DNA of 64,000 nucleotides. Source: Candidatus Flexifilum breve. Its GTDB lineage: Bacteria > Chloroflexota > Anaerolineae > Aggregatilineales > Phototrophicaceae. Both the position numbers and the translations under genes were made by a program. The first letter of the stretch is position 1. The number at the start of each line of letters is the position of its first letter. Under the pieces are notes generated by a model. It ran no database searches and was not told the origin of the DNA. It worked only from the letters and a program-made list of their open reading frames with translations. Of the stretch, positions 26,655 to 35,010 are shown piece by piece. The stretch spans positions 15,088-79,087 of the forward strand of contig JADKGC010000017.1 in assembly GCA_016717205.1 (NCBI GenBank). Reading direction: 5' to 3'.

Positions 26655-26761
26655 CCACTGCTTGCCCTGTGCTTCCCCGCTGACTCTACCGTCAGCGGGG
26701 ATCATCCGTTACACTGGGGCGGCAAAACCGCACAGTGGTGTGCTGCATTCTGGAGAGAGTC

Positions 26762-28357
26762 ATGGCTGTAGAGAAACAAAGGCGGGGCAGCCGCGTCGCG
26801 CGGTTGGTGTTTGCCCGCTTGCTTCCTTTAGTGCTAATCATCGCGATTGCCGTGGTGTTGGTCGGTGTCGCGCAGAACCTGCTGCGTTATCTCGGCGAAC
26901 AATCTGAGGCGACCAGCCGCCGTCCGGCCTATGCGGCCACGGCGACCGCGATTGCTGAAATCACGCCCGAAGGCGACGTCAAACTAAATTTAGCCAAGCT
27001 GTTTGAACCGCCCGCGCAGGATATCACGTTTGCGACCAATACCCCGCAGGCCGTGGTCGAGCCGACCATGCCGCCAACGCCGGACATCACCTCGACGCCG
27101 CGCCCGCTCCCCACGCTTTTCGTGTATCAGGGGCCGGATGTGGTGGAAGCCAACGGCACTGCCGTACCCACGCCTGTCGAAGCGGTGGATCGTCACGGCA
27201 TGGATTTGCTCAATATTGTGCTGTTGGGGCATGATGGCGAACTCACCAACGACGGCTTTATCCGTACGGATACCATGATCATCGTGTCGATCAACCGGAC
27301 GGCGGGCACGGTGTCGATGCTCAGCCTCCCGCGCGACCTGTTCGTCTACATCCCCGGTTGGACGATGCAGCGCCTGAATCTCGCCTATATACACGGCGAG
27401 TCAATCGGTTGGACGGGCGGCGGCTTTGGTCTGCTGCGCCAGACGATCTTCTATAACTTTGGCATCAATGTGCACTATTATGCGATGGTCAACCTGAGCG
27501 GCTTCCGTGCCGTGGTCGATGCGGTCGGCGGCGTCGATCTCGCGGTCGACTGTGCCATCGAGAATCTGCCGCTCATTGGCGCGGATGTGCCCGCGTCGGC
27601 GTATCGCTCGGATGAAGTCGGCAACTACGTACTGCCGGTCGGCTACTATCACATGACAGGTGGCGAAGCGCTCTGGTATGCGCGTTCCCGTGATAACAGT
27701 TCCGACTTTGACCGCGGTCGGCGGCAGCAGCAGGTGCTGCGGGCGGTGCTGCGACGTGCGCGCGACCAGGGTTTGTTCAACAATATCATTCCGCTGTGGA
27801 ATGAGGGCAGCCAGTATGTCGAAACCAATCTGGCGATTGAAGATCTGCTCAGTCTGGTGCCTCTGGCGCTCAACATGGACTCGACGCGCATCGAGAGTTT
27901 CAATTTGCAGCGACTGTATCACACTACGCCGTGGACGACCGCCGATGGCGAAAACGTTCAGCTCCCGAACTATGAGCCGATCCGTCAGACGTTGGTTGAC
28001 TTTTATAGCCCTGCGACCGACAGCCAGCTTGTCTCGGAAGGGTCAAGCATCCGTGTGCAGAATGGCACGGCCAACGCTGACTGGGATCGCGTAGCGGCGG
28101 AACGGTTGGCATGGGATGGCTTCAATCCGATGGCAGCGGGTGCGGCGGACAGGACGGACTACACCGATACGGTTCTCATCGATTACACAGGGCGCAGCAA
28201 GGGCAGCAGCCTCGAACAAATCGCGCACACGCTCAACGTGCGTCCGGAGAATATTCGCTTGGAGCCGAACGCCAACCGCGAATACGACTTCGATGTCATT
28301 CTCGGCAGCAACTACAACTCGTGTACTGTCGCAGGGGTGCTCCCGGTCGGCGGCTGA
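26762..28357 (+). CDS. LytR-CpsA-Psr (LCP) family wall-polymer ligase
   Basis: A 531-residue protein with an N-terminal membrane helix (about 20-42), a Pro/Thr linker and an LCP domain (NIVLLGHD, DTMIIVSINR, SLPRDLFVYIPG, YARSRDNSSDFDRGRRQQQVL). LCP enzymes transfer lipid-linked glycopolymers to the cell wall. A C-terminal LytR_C domain begins near IRVQNGTANADW. GGAGAG precedes the ATG at 26762. It lies in a surface block with the LysM stalk protein and the beta-lactamase-fold protein. A hairpin (26675-26684/26691-26700) separates it from the stalk gene. Confidence 0.9.
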   Translation: MAVEKQRRGSRVARLVFARLLPLVLIIAIAVVLVGVAQNLLRYLGEQSEATSRRPAYAATATAIAEITPEGDVKLNLAKLFEPPAQDITFATNTPQAVVEPTMPPTPDITSTPRPLPTLFVYQGPDVVEANGTAVPTPVEAVDRHGMDLLNIVLLGHDGELTNDGFIRTDTMIIVSINRTAGTVSMLSLPRDLFVYIPGWTMQRLNLAYIHGESIGWTGGGFGLLRQTIFYNFGINVHYYAMVNLSGFRAVVDAVGGVDLAVDCAIENLPLIGADVPASAYRSDEVGNYVLPVGYYHMTGGEALWYARSRDNSSDFDRGRRQQQVLRAVLRRARDQGLFNNIIPLWNEGSQYVETNLAIEDLLSLVPLALNMDSTRIESFNLQRLYHTTPWTTADGENVQLPNYEPIRQTLVDFYSPATDSQLVSEGSSIRVQNGTANADWDRVAAERLAWDGFNPMAAGAADRTDYTDTVLIDYTGRSKGSSLEQIAHTLNVRPENIRLEPNANREYDFDVILGSNYNSCTVAGVLPVGG

Positions 28358-28382
28358 GCGAACCGCACCTATAATTCACACG

Positions 28383-28413
28383 AAAAGGACGAGCGCACCT
28401 CGTCCTTTTTCTT
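28383..28413 (+). terminator. intrinsic terminator, probably two-way
   Basis: AAAAGGACGAG (28383-28393) pairs with CTCGTCCTTTT (28399-28409), followed by T-rich sequence. On the other strand the stem is also followed by TTTT, so it could end both the LCP gene and the convergent aldo/keto reductase gene. Confidence 0.85.
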
Positions 28414-28450
28414 TACTGTCAACTGTGAACTGATAACTGAAGACTTATTT

Positions 28451-29434
28451 CTACCAGCGGTGATGAATGAGCGGGCGAATCAGCTCGTCGTACACGCGCT
28501 GCACCTCCGCCATGGCGTCTGCTGTGATCGGCGGCAGATCTGACGCAGCGGCGTTGCTCTCCACCTGCGCGGGGTTCTTCGCGCCGGGGATCGCGCAGGA
28601 GACCGCGTCGAACATGAGAATCCAGCGCAGCGCGTAGGCGGCGAGTGGCACGCCCGTGGGGAGCAGCGCCTTGTACCGCTCGACTGCGGCCAGAGCGGTC
28701 TCATAGTCCACGCCGGAAAAGGTCTCGCCCACGTCAAAGGCTTCGCCGTGGCGGTTGAAGTTGCGGTGGTCATCGGCGGCGAACTGCGTCTGCTTGCTCA
28801 TCTTCCCGGTGAGCATGCCGCTCGCCAGTGGCACGCGCGCCAATATGCCGACTTTGCGCCGCTTGGCTTCACTGAAGAACAGCTCCGACGGGCGGAGGCG
28901 CATCATGTTGAAGATGATCTGCACGCTCTGCACGTTCGGATACTCAATGGCCTTAAGCGCCTCTTCGACGCGCTCCACGCTCACGCCGTAGTAGCGGATT
29001 TTCCCCGCCTGCACGAGATCATCCAAGATGCCGAAAACTTCGGCGTGATAGTAGAGGTCAGTCGGTGGGCAGTGCAATTGTACGAGGTCGAGCGTTTCGA
29101 CATCGAGGTTCTTCAGGCTGCGCTCGATCCACATGGTCAGGTTTTCGCGCGTGTACCCCGCGACCGTTTGCTGGGGCAGGCGGCGACCCGCCTTCGTGAT
29201 GACGTAGAACGGTTCGCTGCGTTCTTTGCGCAGCCGCGCGATCAACTGTTCACTGTGACCATCGCCGTACACATCGGCGGTATCAAACAGGTTGATGCCC
29301 ACATCCAGCGACTTATGCAGCGCCGCCATTGAATCGTCGTCATTCACCGAGCCCCACGCCGACCCGATGGCCCACGCGCCAAAACTGATATCCGAGACTG
29401 TCCATCCGGTTCGTCCAAAATCACGATACTGCAT
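28451..29434 (-). CDS. aldo/keto reductase
   Basis: A 327-residue TIM-barrel oxidoreductase. The tetrad residues are visible: Asp and Tyr in LFDTADVYGDGHSE, Lys in YVITKAGRR, and a His in LVQLHCPP. NADPH binding is expected near the C-terminus (AIPGAKNPAQVESNA). Close relatives reduce sugars or small aldehydes; the substrate is open. AAGGAG precedes the ATG. The divergent neighbour is the DeoR regulator of a deoxysugar-type operon, so a role in sugar metabolism is possible. Confidence 0.87.
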   Translation of the reverse strand: MQYRDFGRTGWTVSDISFGAWAIGSAWGSVNDDDSMAALHKSLDVGINLFDTADVYGDGHSEQLIARLRKERSEPFYVITKAGRRLPQQTVAGYTRENLTMWIERSLKNLDVETLDLVQLHCPPTDLYYHAEVFGILDDLVQAGKIRYYGVSVERVEEALKAIEYPNVQSVQIIFNMMRLRPSELFFSEAKRRKVGILARVPLASGMLTGKMSKQTQFAADDHRNFNRHGEAFDVGETFSGVDYETALAAVERYKALLPTGVPLAAYALRWILMFDAVSCAIPGAKNPAQVESNAAASDLPPITADAMAEVQRVYDELIRPLIHHRW

Positions 29435-29642
29435 AAGCTTGTTTCTCCTTAAGCGATGCGGGAACAGCGAAACGGAGTCCCGTACTGAAGTTTCTATAGT
29501 ATTTTGCCGATTTCTCGCTCAATTTTCCACTTTCTGATTTTTGCTTTCGCGTAGGATTGGCTACAATGAAAGTAAATTGGTTTCTTTTGACTCCGTTTTC
29601 TGTCTGTTTGTCAGAGTCAGCGCTTAAGAAAGTTGTGCCTAC

Positions 29643-30425
29643 ATGTCTGACCCGATGTTTGTTGAAGAAAGACGCCGCATTATTCTGGAACAGCTCAAAC
29701 AGCACGGGCGGGTCTCCGTCAAAGCCTTGAGCGAGCTCATGAATGTCAGCGCCGTGACCATCCGTCAAGACTTGCGCGCTCTGGAAGACAGCGGTCTGCT
29801 TGAACGTACGTATGGCGGGGCGGTCAGCCGGGAGAGCAGCACGATTCCGCCCGAACTTTCGTTTCACGTGCGTTTAGCCAAACGCCGCGCCGAAAAGGTC
29901 GCGATTGCGGCGGCGGCGGCAGAATTGCTCGAAGATGGGTGCAGTGTCGCGCTCGACGCCAGTACGACTGCCTACGCGCTCATCCCGTACGTCAAGAATC
30001 TCAAGAAAGTCACCGTCATCACCAACAGCTTGCTGATCGCGCAGAACTTCCTCGACAGCCCGCAGATTCAGGTGCTGGTGTCCGGCGGACGTCTGCGCCG
30101 CGACTCAATCTCGACGGTGGGCCGTCCCGATGGTTTACCCGATATCAACCTGAATATTGGCTTTTTTGGCACACGTGGTATTTCCCTGATTGGCGGTTGC
30201 ACGGAGATCGATCCGGATGAAGTGGCGATGAAGAGCGCCATGATCGGTCGGTGTGTGCACACGGTGATTCTGGCGGATGGCTCGAAGTGGGGTCAAGTTG
30301 CCCCGTATACCTTCCTCCGACCTGATAAAACACAGCATATCATCAGCACGCAAGACGCGCCGCTCGATCAGGTGGAGGCGTTCCGTCACGGCGGGACGCG
30401 CGTAGATCTCGTACCGGTTGAATGA
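29643..30425 (+). CDS. DeoR/GlpR-family transcriptional regulator
   Basis: A 260-residue repressor-type regulator. An N-terminal helix-turn-helix (RRIILEQLKQHGRVSVKALSELMNVSAVTIRQDLRAL) is followed by a DeoR-type sugar-phosphate sensor domain (TNSLLIAQNF, GGRLRRDSISTVG, ILADGSKWGQ). Such regulators are usually relieved by a sugar phosphate from the pathway they control. The rhamnulokinase and aldolase genes follow directly, so a phosphorylated deoxysugar is the likely effector. Confidence 0.88.
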   Translation: MSDPMFVEERRRIILEQLKQHGRVSVKALSELMNVSAVTIRQDLRALEDSGLLERTYGGAVSRESSTIPPELSFHVRLAKRRAEKVAIAAAAAELLEDGCSVALDASTTAYALIPYVKNLKKVTVITNSLLIAQNFLDSPQIQVLVSGGRLRRDSISTVGRPDGLPDINLNIGFFGTRGISLIGGCTEIDPDEVAMKSAMIGRCVHTVILADGSKWGQVAPYTFLRPDKTQHIISTQDAPLDQVEAFRHGGTRVDLVPVE

Positions 30426-30444
30426 ACAAAGGATTGTTAGGCAT

Positions 30445-31878
30445 ATGACACACTTAGTCGCCGTCGATTTGGGCGCGGAATCGGGGCGCGTGGCTAAAGT
30501 CACGTATTCTGGGGCGTCCCTCACGATGGAAGTGGCGCACCGCTTTCCAAATATTCAGGTAGAAGTCGGCAAAACGCTCTACTGGGATACGTTTCGCCTG
30601 TGGCACGAAATCAAGACGGGCATTGAGCTGATCAAAGACGGTGCGCGTTCCATCGGCGTCGATACCTGGGGCGTCGACTTTGCGCTGCTTGACCGCGACG
30701 GCAATCTGCTCGGTAACCCGGTGTGCTACCGCGACAGCCGCACCGATGGCGCGATGGAATGGACGTTCAAGCGGGTGCCGCGGCGCGAAATCTTCGAGCG
30801 TACGGGTAGTCAGTTCTTGCAGCTCAATACGCTCTACCAGCTTGCCAGCCTGCTGCGCGCTAACAGCCCGCTGCTGGAAGTCGCGGCGACGTATCTCGGG
30901 TTCCCTGACTTGATCAACTATTGGCTGACGGGCGTCAAGGCGTGTGAATTTACGCATGCGACAACGACCCAATTCTACAACCCACGAGCGCGAGATTGGG
31001 ATCGCCAACTGCTTGGCGCGGTCGGTCTCCCGACCGACATCTACCCGCACATCGTCCAACCGGGGACGCGTCTCGGCGACTACCGCGGCATCCCCGTGAT
31101 CGCGCCGCCGACACATGACACGGGTTCGGCGGTCATCGCGGTGCCGACCACCACACGCAATTTCGCCTATATCAGCAGTGGAACGTGGAGCTTGATCGGG
31201 CTGGAGATCGAAACGCCGATCATCAACGACGCCGCCTACGAGGCGAACGTCACGAATGAGGGTGGCGCCGAAGGTAAACTGCGCTTCCTGAAGAACATCA
31301 TGGGTTTGTGGCTGGTGCAGCAGTCGCGTGCAGCGTGGCGGGCCGAAGGCACCGACTACAGTTACGATCAACTGGCGACGATGGCGACCGACGCGCCGCC
31401 GTTCCTCGCGTTCATTGACCCGGACGATCCGTCGTTCTTCCCCCCCGGCGACATGCCCGCGCGCATCCGCGAGTTCTGTGCGCGCACGGGTCAGGTTGTG
31501 CCGGAAACCCCCGGCGCGGTTTTGCGCGTGATCTACGAAAGCCTCGCGCTGCGCTACCGGGAAGCGCTCGACAAGATGATCGCGCTGTCCGGGCAAACCG
31601 TCGACCGGATGCACATCATTGGGGGCGGGTCGCAGAACGCGGTTCTCTGCCAGATGACCGCCGACGCCATCGGTCGCCCGGTGTATGCGGGGCCAGTCGA
31701 GGCGACCGTGTTGGGCAATGCCATCGTGCAACTGATTGCGTTGGGTGAGCTGCAGAGCGTCGCCGATGGTCGCGCGCTGCTCAGCCAGCAGTCCGATATC
31801 AAAGTTTATGAGCCGAAGAATACCGCTGCGTGGGATGCTGCCTTCGCGCGGTTTAAAGGATTGGGACAAACCTCGTGA
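30445..31878 (+). CDS. rhaB: rhamnulokinase-type FGGY sugar kinase
   Basis: A 477-residue FGGY kinase. The N-terminal VAVDLGAESGR phosphate loop, GVDTWGVDFALLDRDGN, the THDTGSAV segment and GGGSQNAVLCQMTADAIGRPV are typical of RhaB. It phosphorylates L-rhamnulose or a related ketose. The ATG at 30445 is preferred to the TTG at 30418. Its stop overlaps the aldolase start (GTGA). No rhamnose isomerase is visible. L-fuculokinase is an alternative. Confidence 0.83.
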   Translation: MTHLVAVDLGAESGRVAKVTYSGASLTMEVAHRFPNIQVEVGKTLYWDTFRLWHEIKTGIELIKDGARSIGVDTWGVDFALLDRDGNLLGNPVCYRDSRTDGAMEWTFKRVPRREIFERTGSQFLQLNTLYQLASLLRANSPLLEVAATYLGFPDLINYWLTGVKACEFTHATTTQFYNPRARDWDRQLLGAVGLPTDIYPHIVQPGTRLGDYRGIPVIAPPTHDTGSAVIAVPTTTRNFAYISSGTWSLIGLEIETPIINDAAYEANVTNEGGAEGKLRFLKNIMGLWLVQQSRAAWRAEGTDYSYDQLATMATDAPPFLAFIDPDDPSFFPPGDMPARIREFCARTGQVVPETPGAVLRVIYESLALRYREALDKMIALSGQTVDRMHIIGGGSQNAVLCQMTADAIGRPVYAGPVEATVLGNAIVQLIALGELQSVADGRALLSQQSDIKVYEPKNTAAWDAAFARFKGLGQTS

Positions 31879-32636
31879 CGACCTCGACACCCCTTGATCA
31901 GATTTTCAACCTGACCCGCACTTTAGGACAGCCGCAGAACGAATACGTCATCATCGGCGAGGGTAACACGTCGTACCGCATCGATCAGGATACGTTCCTG
32001 ATCAAGGCGAGCGGGCAGGGCATGAGCGCGATTGACGTCAACGGCTTCGTCGCGGTGCGCTTTGACCCGATTCTCGCGCTCTTTGATCGGCAGGAGGCCG
32101 ACCGTGCCACGCTGCAGCAGGCGATGATCGACGCCAAAGTCGATGCGTCGGCGCCGGGGCGTCCATCCGTCGAGGTGACGTTCCATGCGATGCTGCTGCA
32201 CGGCTGCGATGTGAAGTGCATCGCGCACACGCATCCCGTCGCCGTGAATGGCATTTTATGTTCCACACGTGCCCGCCAATTTGCCGACAATCGCTTATTC
32301 CCCGATGAAGCGGTATTGTGCGGCCCGCGCTCGGTGTTCGTGCCTTACGTTGATCCGGGGCTGCCGCTGGCGGTCGCCATTCGCGACGAAGTGCGCCGCT
32401 ACATGGATGAGATGGGCGAAGCGCCGAAAGTGATTCTGCTGCAGAACCACGGCTTGATCGCGCTCGGGCAGACGCCAACCGAAGCGCTGAACATCACGGC
32501 GATGGCTGTGAAAGCGGCGAAAATCTTCACGGGGGCGTGCGCGGTTGGCGAACCGGTGTTCATGTCGCCAGAGGACATCAAACATATTTACTTCCGACCG
32601 GACGAGATTTACCGCCGCAAGATGTTTGTGGGGTAG
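31875..32636 (+). CDS. class II aldolase (rhamnulose-/fuculose-phosphate type)
   Basis: A 253-residue class II aldolase/adducin-fold protein. Zinc ligands are in AHTHPVAVNG and LQNHGLIALG. These enzymes split rhamnulose- or fuculose-1-phosphate into dihydroxyacetone phosphate and lactaldehyde. The GTG start at 31875 overlaps the kinase stop codon, so expression is coupled to rhaB. Together with the DeoR regulator it forms a compact three-gene deoxysugar operon. Sequence alone does not separate RhaD from FucA. Confidence 0.82.
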   Translation: MTTSTPLDQIFNLTRTLGQPQNEYVIIGEGNTSYRIDQDTFLIKASGQGMSAIDVNGFVAVRFDPILALFDRQEADRATLQQAMIDAKVDASAPGRPSVEVTFHAMLLHGCDVKCIAHTHPVAVNGILCSTRARQFADNRLFPDEAVLCGPRSVFVPYVDPGLPLAVAIRDEVRRYMDEMGEAPKVILLQNHGLIALGQTPTEALNITAMAVKAAKIFTGACAVGEPVFMSPEDIKHIYFRPDEIYRRKMFVG

Positions 32637-32788
32637 AAGCAGCTGTAACGGTTAGCGTAAGACTAGGGCCGGGAGAAAGTGTGGACAGGTCTGCGCGTTT
32701 GATCAATTTCCGCAAAAAAAGCGGTTAGCCAGCGTAAAAGAATTCCGCCTTGTCTGACGGTGAACCGCTCCAGCTAACTGAAAAAATG

Positions 32789-33700
32789 CTAGTCTTTGCT
32801 CGTGGGGTCGAACGCGTCGCGGATGCCGTCGCCGATGACATACAGGCACAGCACCGTAACGAAGATCATCAAACCGGGGAAAATCACCAGATGCACGCCG
32901 CGTGTGAAGAAGGTCTGCGCGCCGGTGAGCATGTTACCCCAGCTCGGCGTCGGCGGCTTGATGCCCAGACCGAGGAAGCTCAGCGCCGCTTCAGAGAGGA
33001 TGAGCGCACCGATGTCGATCGCCAGCGAAATCACGATGATCGAGAACAGGTTCGGCAGGATGTGAATGAACATGATGCGCAGCGGCGACGCGCCGATAGC
33101 ACGCGCGCTGACGATGTATTCGCGTTCACGGAGCGACAGCGTTTCGCCGCGCACCAGACGGGTTGTCCCCGTCCACCCGAGCAGACCGAGCACGAGAATC
33201 AACGTGGTTGGCGATGGTTGCAGTACCGCCGCGACGATCAGCAGCAGGAACAGCGACGGGATCGAGTTCAGTGTTGAAATGATCCAGTTGATGAAGTCAT
33301 CAATGGGACCACCGTAAAACCCGGTGATAATGCCGAGCGTCACGCCGATGGAAATTGAAACGATAGCTGCGAGGAAGCCCACGGCCAGAGAGACTTGTCC
33401 GCCGTACAACCACCGCGCGAAATGGTCGCGACCGAGATCATCGGTGCCGAGTATGTGGTTACCCGCGGCGAGCGGGAGAAACGTGCGCGACGCGTCGGTT
33501 TGCGTGTAACTGACATCCAGGACCCGGCTGATGAGTGGCGCTGAAAAGGACATGATCGCCATCAGCGCGACGATGGCCAGAGCCGTCAATGTGAGCCGAT
33601 CACGGCGCAGGCGGCGCATGGCCAACTGCGTCAGCGAAATACCAACGCGTTTTTCTTCTTTTTCGACTGAGAGTTTTGCGACCGAAGATTGGGCTGTCAT
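32789..33700 (-). CDS. peptide-type ABC transporter permease, DppC/OppC-like
   Basis: A 303-residue inner-membrane permease with an N-terminal cytoplasmic segment and about six helices. LGTDDLGRD and the EAA loop REREYIVSARAIGASPLRIMFIHILPN are diagnostic of the DppC side of the pair. It works with the permease encoded just upstream. The ATP-binding subunits (DppD/F type) are not in the window. Confidence 0.92.
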   Translation of the reverse strand: MTAQSSVAKLSVEKEEKRVGISLTQLAMRRLRRDRLTLTALAIVALMAIMSFSAPLISRVLDVSYTQTDASRTFLPLAAGNHILGTDDLGRDHFARWLYGGQVSLAVGFLAAIVSISIGVTLGIITGFYGGPIDDFINWIISTLNSIPSLFLLLIVAAVLQPSPTTLILVLGLLGWTGTTRLVRGETLSLREREYIVSARAIGASPLRIMFIHILPNLFSIIVISLAIDIGALILSEAALSFLGLGIKPPTPSWGNMLTGAQTFFTRGVHLVIFPGLMIFVTVLCLYVIGDGIRDAFDPTSKD

Positions 33701-33746
33701 GATAAGTCTCCTATCACTATCTCACTAGTCGAAGCGAATGCGCGGG

Positions 33747-34802
33747 TCAATCACCGCGTACAGAATATCCAGAGAGGATGTAGCCAAAAATCGTCGCCGC
33801 CGCGCCGACAATGACCACCGTCATGACGATCGGGAAATCCTGCGCGATCACGGCTTGCACCGCAAAGCGTCCCAGACCCGGCCAGGAGAAAATGGTCTCC
33901 GTGATCGCCGCGCCGCTCAACAGGCCGGTGATTTGCGGGCCGAGGAAGGTCGCCAGCGGGATCAACGCGTTACGTGCACCGTGCTTGAACCACACGTTCC
34001 GGCTCGACAAACCCTTGGACAATGCCGTACGCAGGTAGTCCTGCGACATGACGTCCAGCATGGACGCGCGCATATAGCGCGAATAGATGGCAATTGTCCC
34101 CGTCGCCAGAATGAAGGTCGGCAGGACAAGGAACTGCCAGCGATCCCAAATCGGCGGGATACCACCCGTCAGCGTGGTTGGCGTTCGACCACCCATCGGC
34201 AGGACGCCGAGCCACGAGCCGAAAATCAGCAGCAGGATCAGGCCGAGCCAGAAGATAGGAATCGCGTTGAACACCACCGCGAGCACGCGGGTGATATTGT
34301 CGAACCATTTGCCTTTGTAGACGGCGGCGAGAATACCGATCGGCACGCCGATGACGAGGCCGAACAGCAGACTGGAAATACCGAGTTCCAGCGTTGCGCC
34401 GACTTTTTCGCCGAGCATCTGAATCACCGGACGGCGGTAGAAGAAGGAATCGCCAAAGTCGCCGCGGAGAATACCCCGGTTCTGGCCGGGCGGTTCCGGT
34501 TCGCCGTCATTATCGACATCGAGCGCCAGCAAAAAGCTGCGGTCCGCGACACCATCACCATCGGAGTCCCAGCGCATCCAGTCATCACCAAGCAACCAGC
34601 GGAGGTATTGCACTGGCAGCGGGTCGTTGACACCTAGGCGTTTGGCGACCAATTCACGCTGCGCGACGGTCATGCGCGGGCTGAAGGTCAGTGCTGCCAC
34701 CGGGCCTCCGGGCGCGGCTGACATCAGCAAGTATGAGAAAATAGTGATGCCGAAGAAGGTGGGAATCGCTTGAATTAAGCGACGTAGTGTGTACTTGATC
34801 AT
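33747..34802 (-). CDS. peptide-type ABC transporter permease, DppB/OppB-like, with EF-hand-like insert
   Basis: A 351-residue permease with the DppB N-terminus (RRLIQAIPTFFGITIFSYLL) and the EAA loop (DYLRTALSKGLSSRNVWFKHGARNALIP). The periplasmic loop after helix 1 carries an extra acidic stretch, DSDGDGVADRSF followed by DVDNDGEPEPPG. The spacing of Asp residues is that of EF-hand/dockerin calcium loops. Most DppB proteins lack it. It is transcribed after the substrate-binding protein gene, separated by a hairpin. Confidence 0.9.
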   Translation of the reverse strand: MIKYTLRRLIQAIPTFFGITIFSYLLMSAAPGGPVAALTFSPRMTVAQRELVAKRLGVNDPLPVQYLRWLLGDDWMRWDSDGDGVADRSFLLALDVDNDGEPEPPGQNRGILRGDFGDSFFYRRPVIQMLGEKVGATLELGISSLLFGLVIGVPIGILAAVYKGKWFDNITRVLAVVFNAIPIFWLGLILLLIFGSWLGVLPMGGRTPTTLTGGIPPIWDRWQFLVLPTFILATGTIAIYSRYMRASMLDVMSQDYLRTALSKGLSSRNVWFKHGARNALIPLATFLGPQITGLLSGAAITETIFSWPGLGRFAVQAVIAQDFPIVMTVVIVGAAATIFGYILSGYSVRGD

Positions 34803-34961
34803 GGACTAAGTCCCCAACATGTCTGATCACGAGAACGATGTTTTTACAAAACAGGTACATCGGGAAACCTGCGGTTATCCGAAACTAGGCTCGCTATGAG
34901 TCTGGTAGATGCAGCCTGCAAGTTACAAAGAAAGCATATCTAAGTTGATACTCTTGAAAAC

Positions 34962-34988
34962 CGCCCCCTCACACAGGGCGAGGGGGCG
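34962..34988 (-). terminator. hairpin between binding-protein and permease genes
   Basis: CGCCCCCTC / GAGGGGGCG, loop of nine, followed on the minus strand by GTTTTC. It probably lets part of the transcription stop after the binding-protein gene, so that more binding protein than permease is made. The 200-base gap shows no gene. Confidence 0.6.
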
Positions 34989-35010
34989 ATGAGGTATTGC
35001 TACCTACAAC

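Noticed and set aside
32637..32788. Possible small gene between the aldolase and the permease
   Set aside because: No start with a ribosome site and no coding-like frame; only a tiny CCGC/GCGG hairpin is visible.
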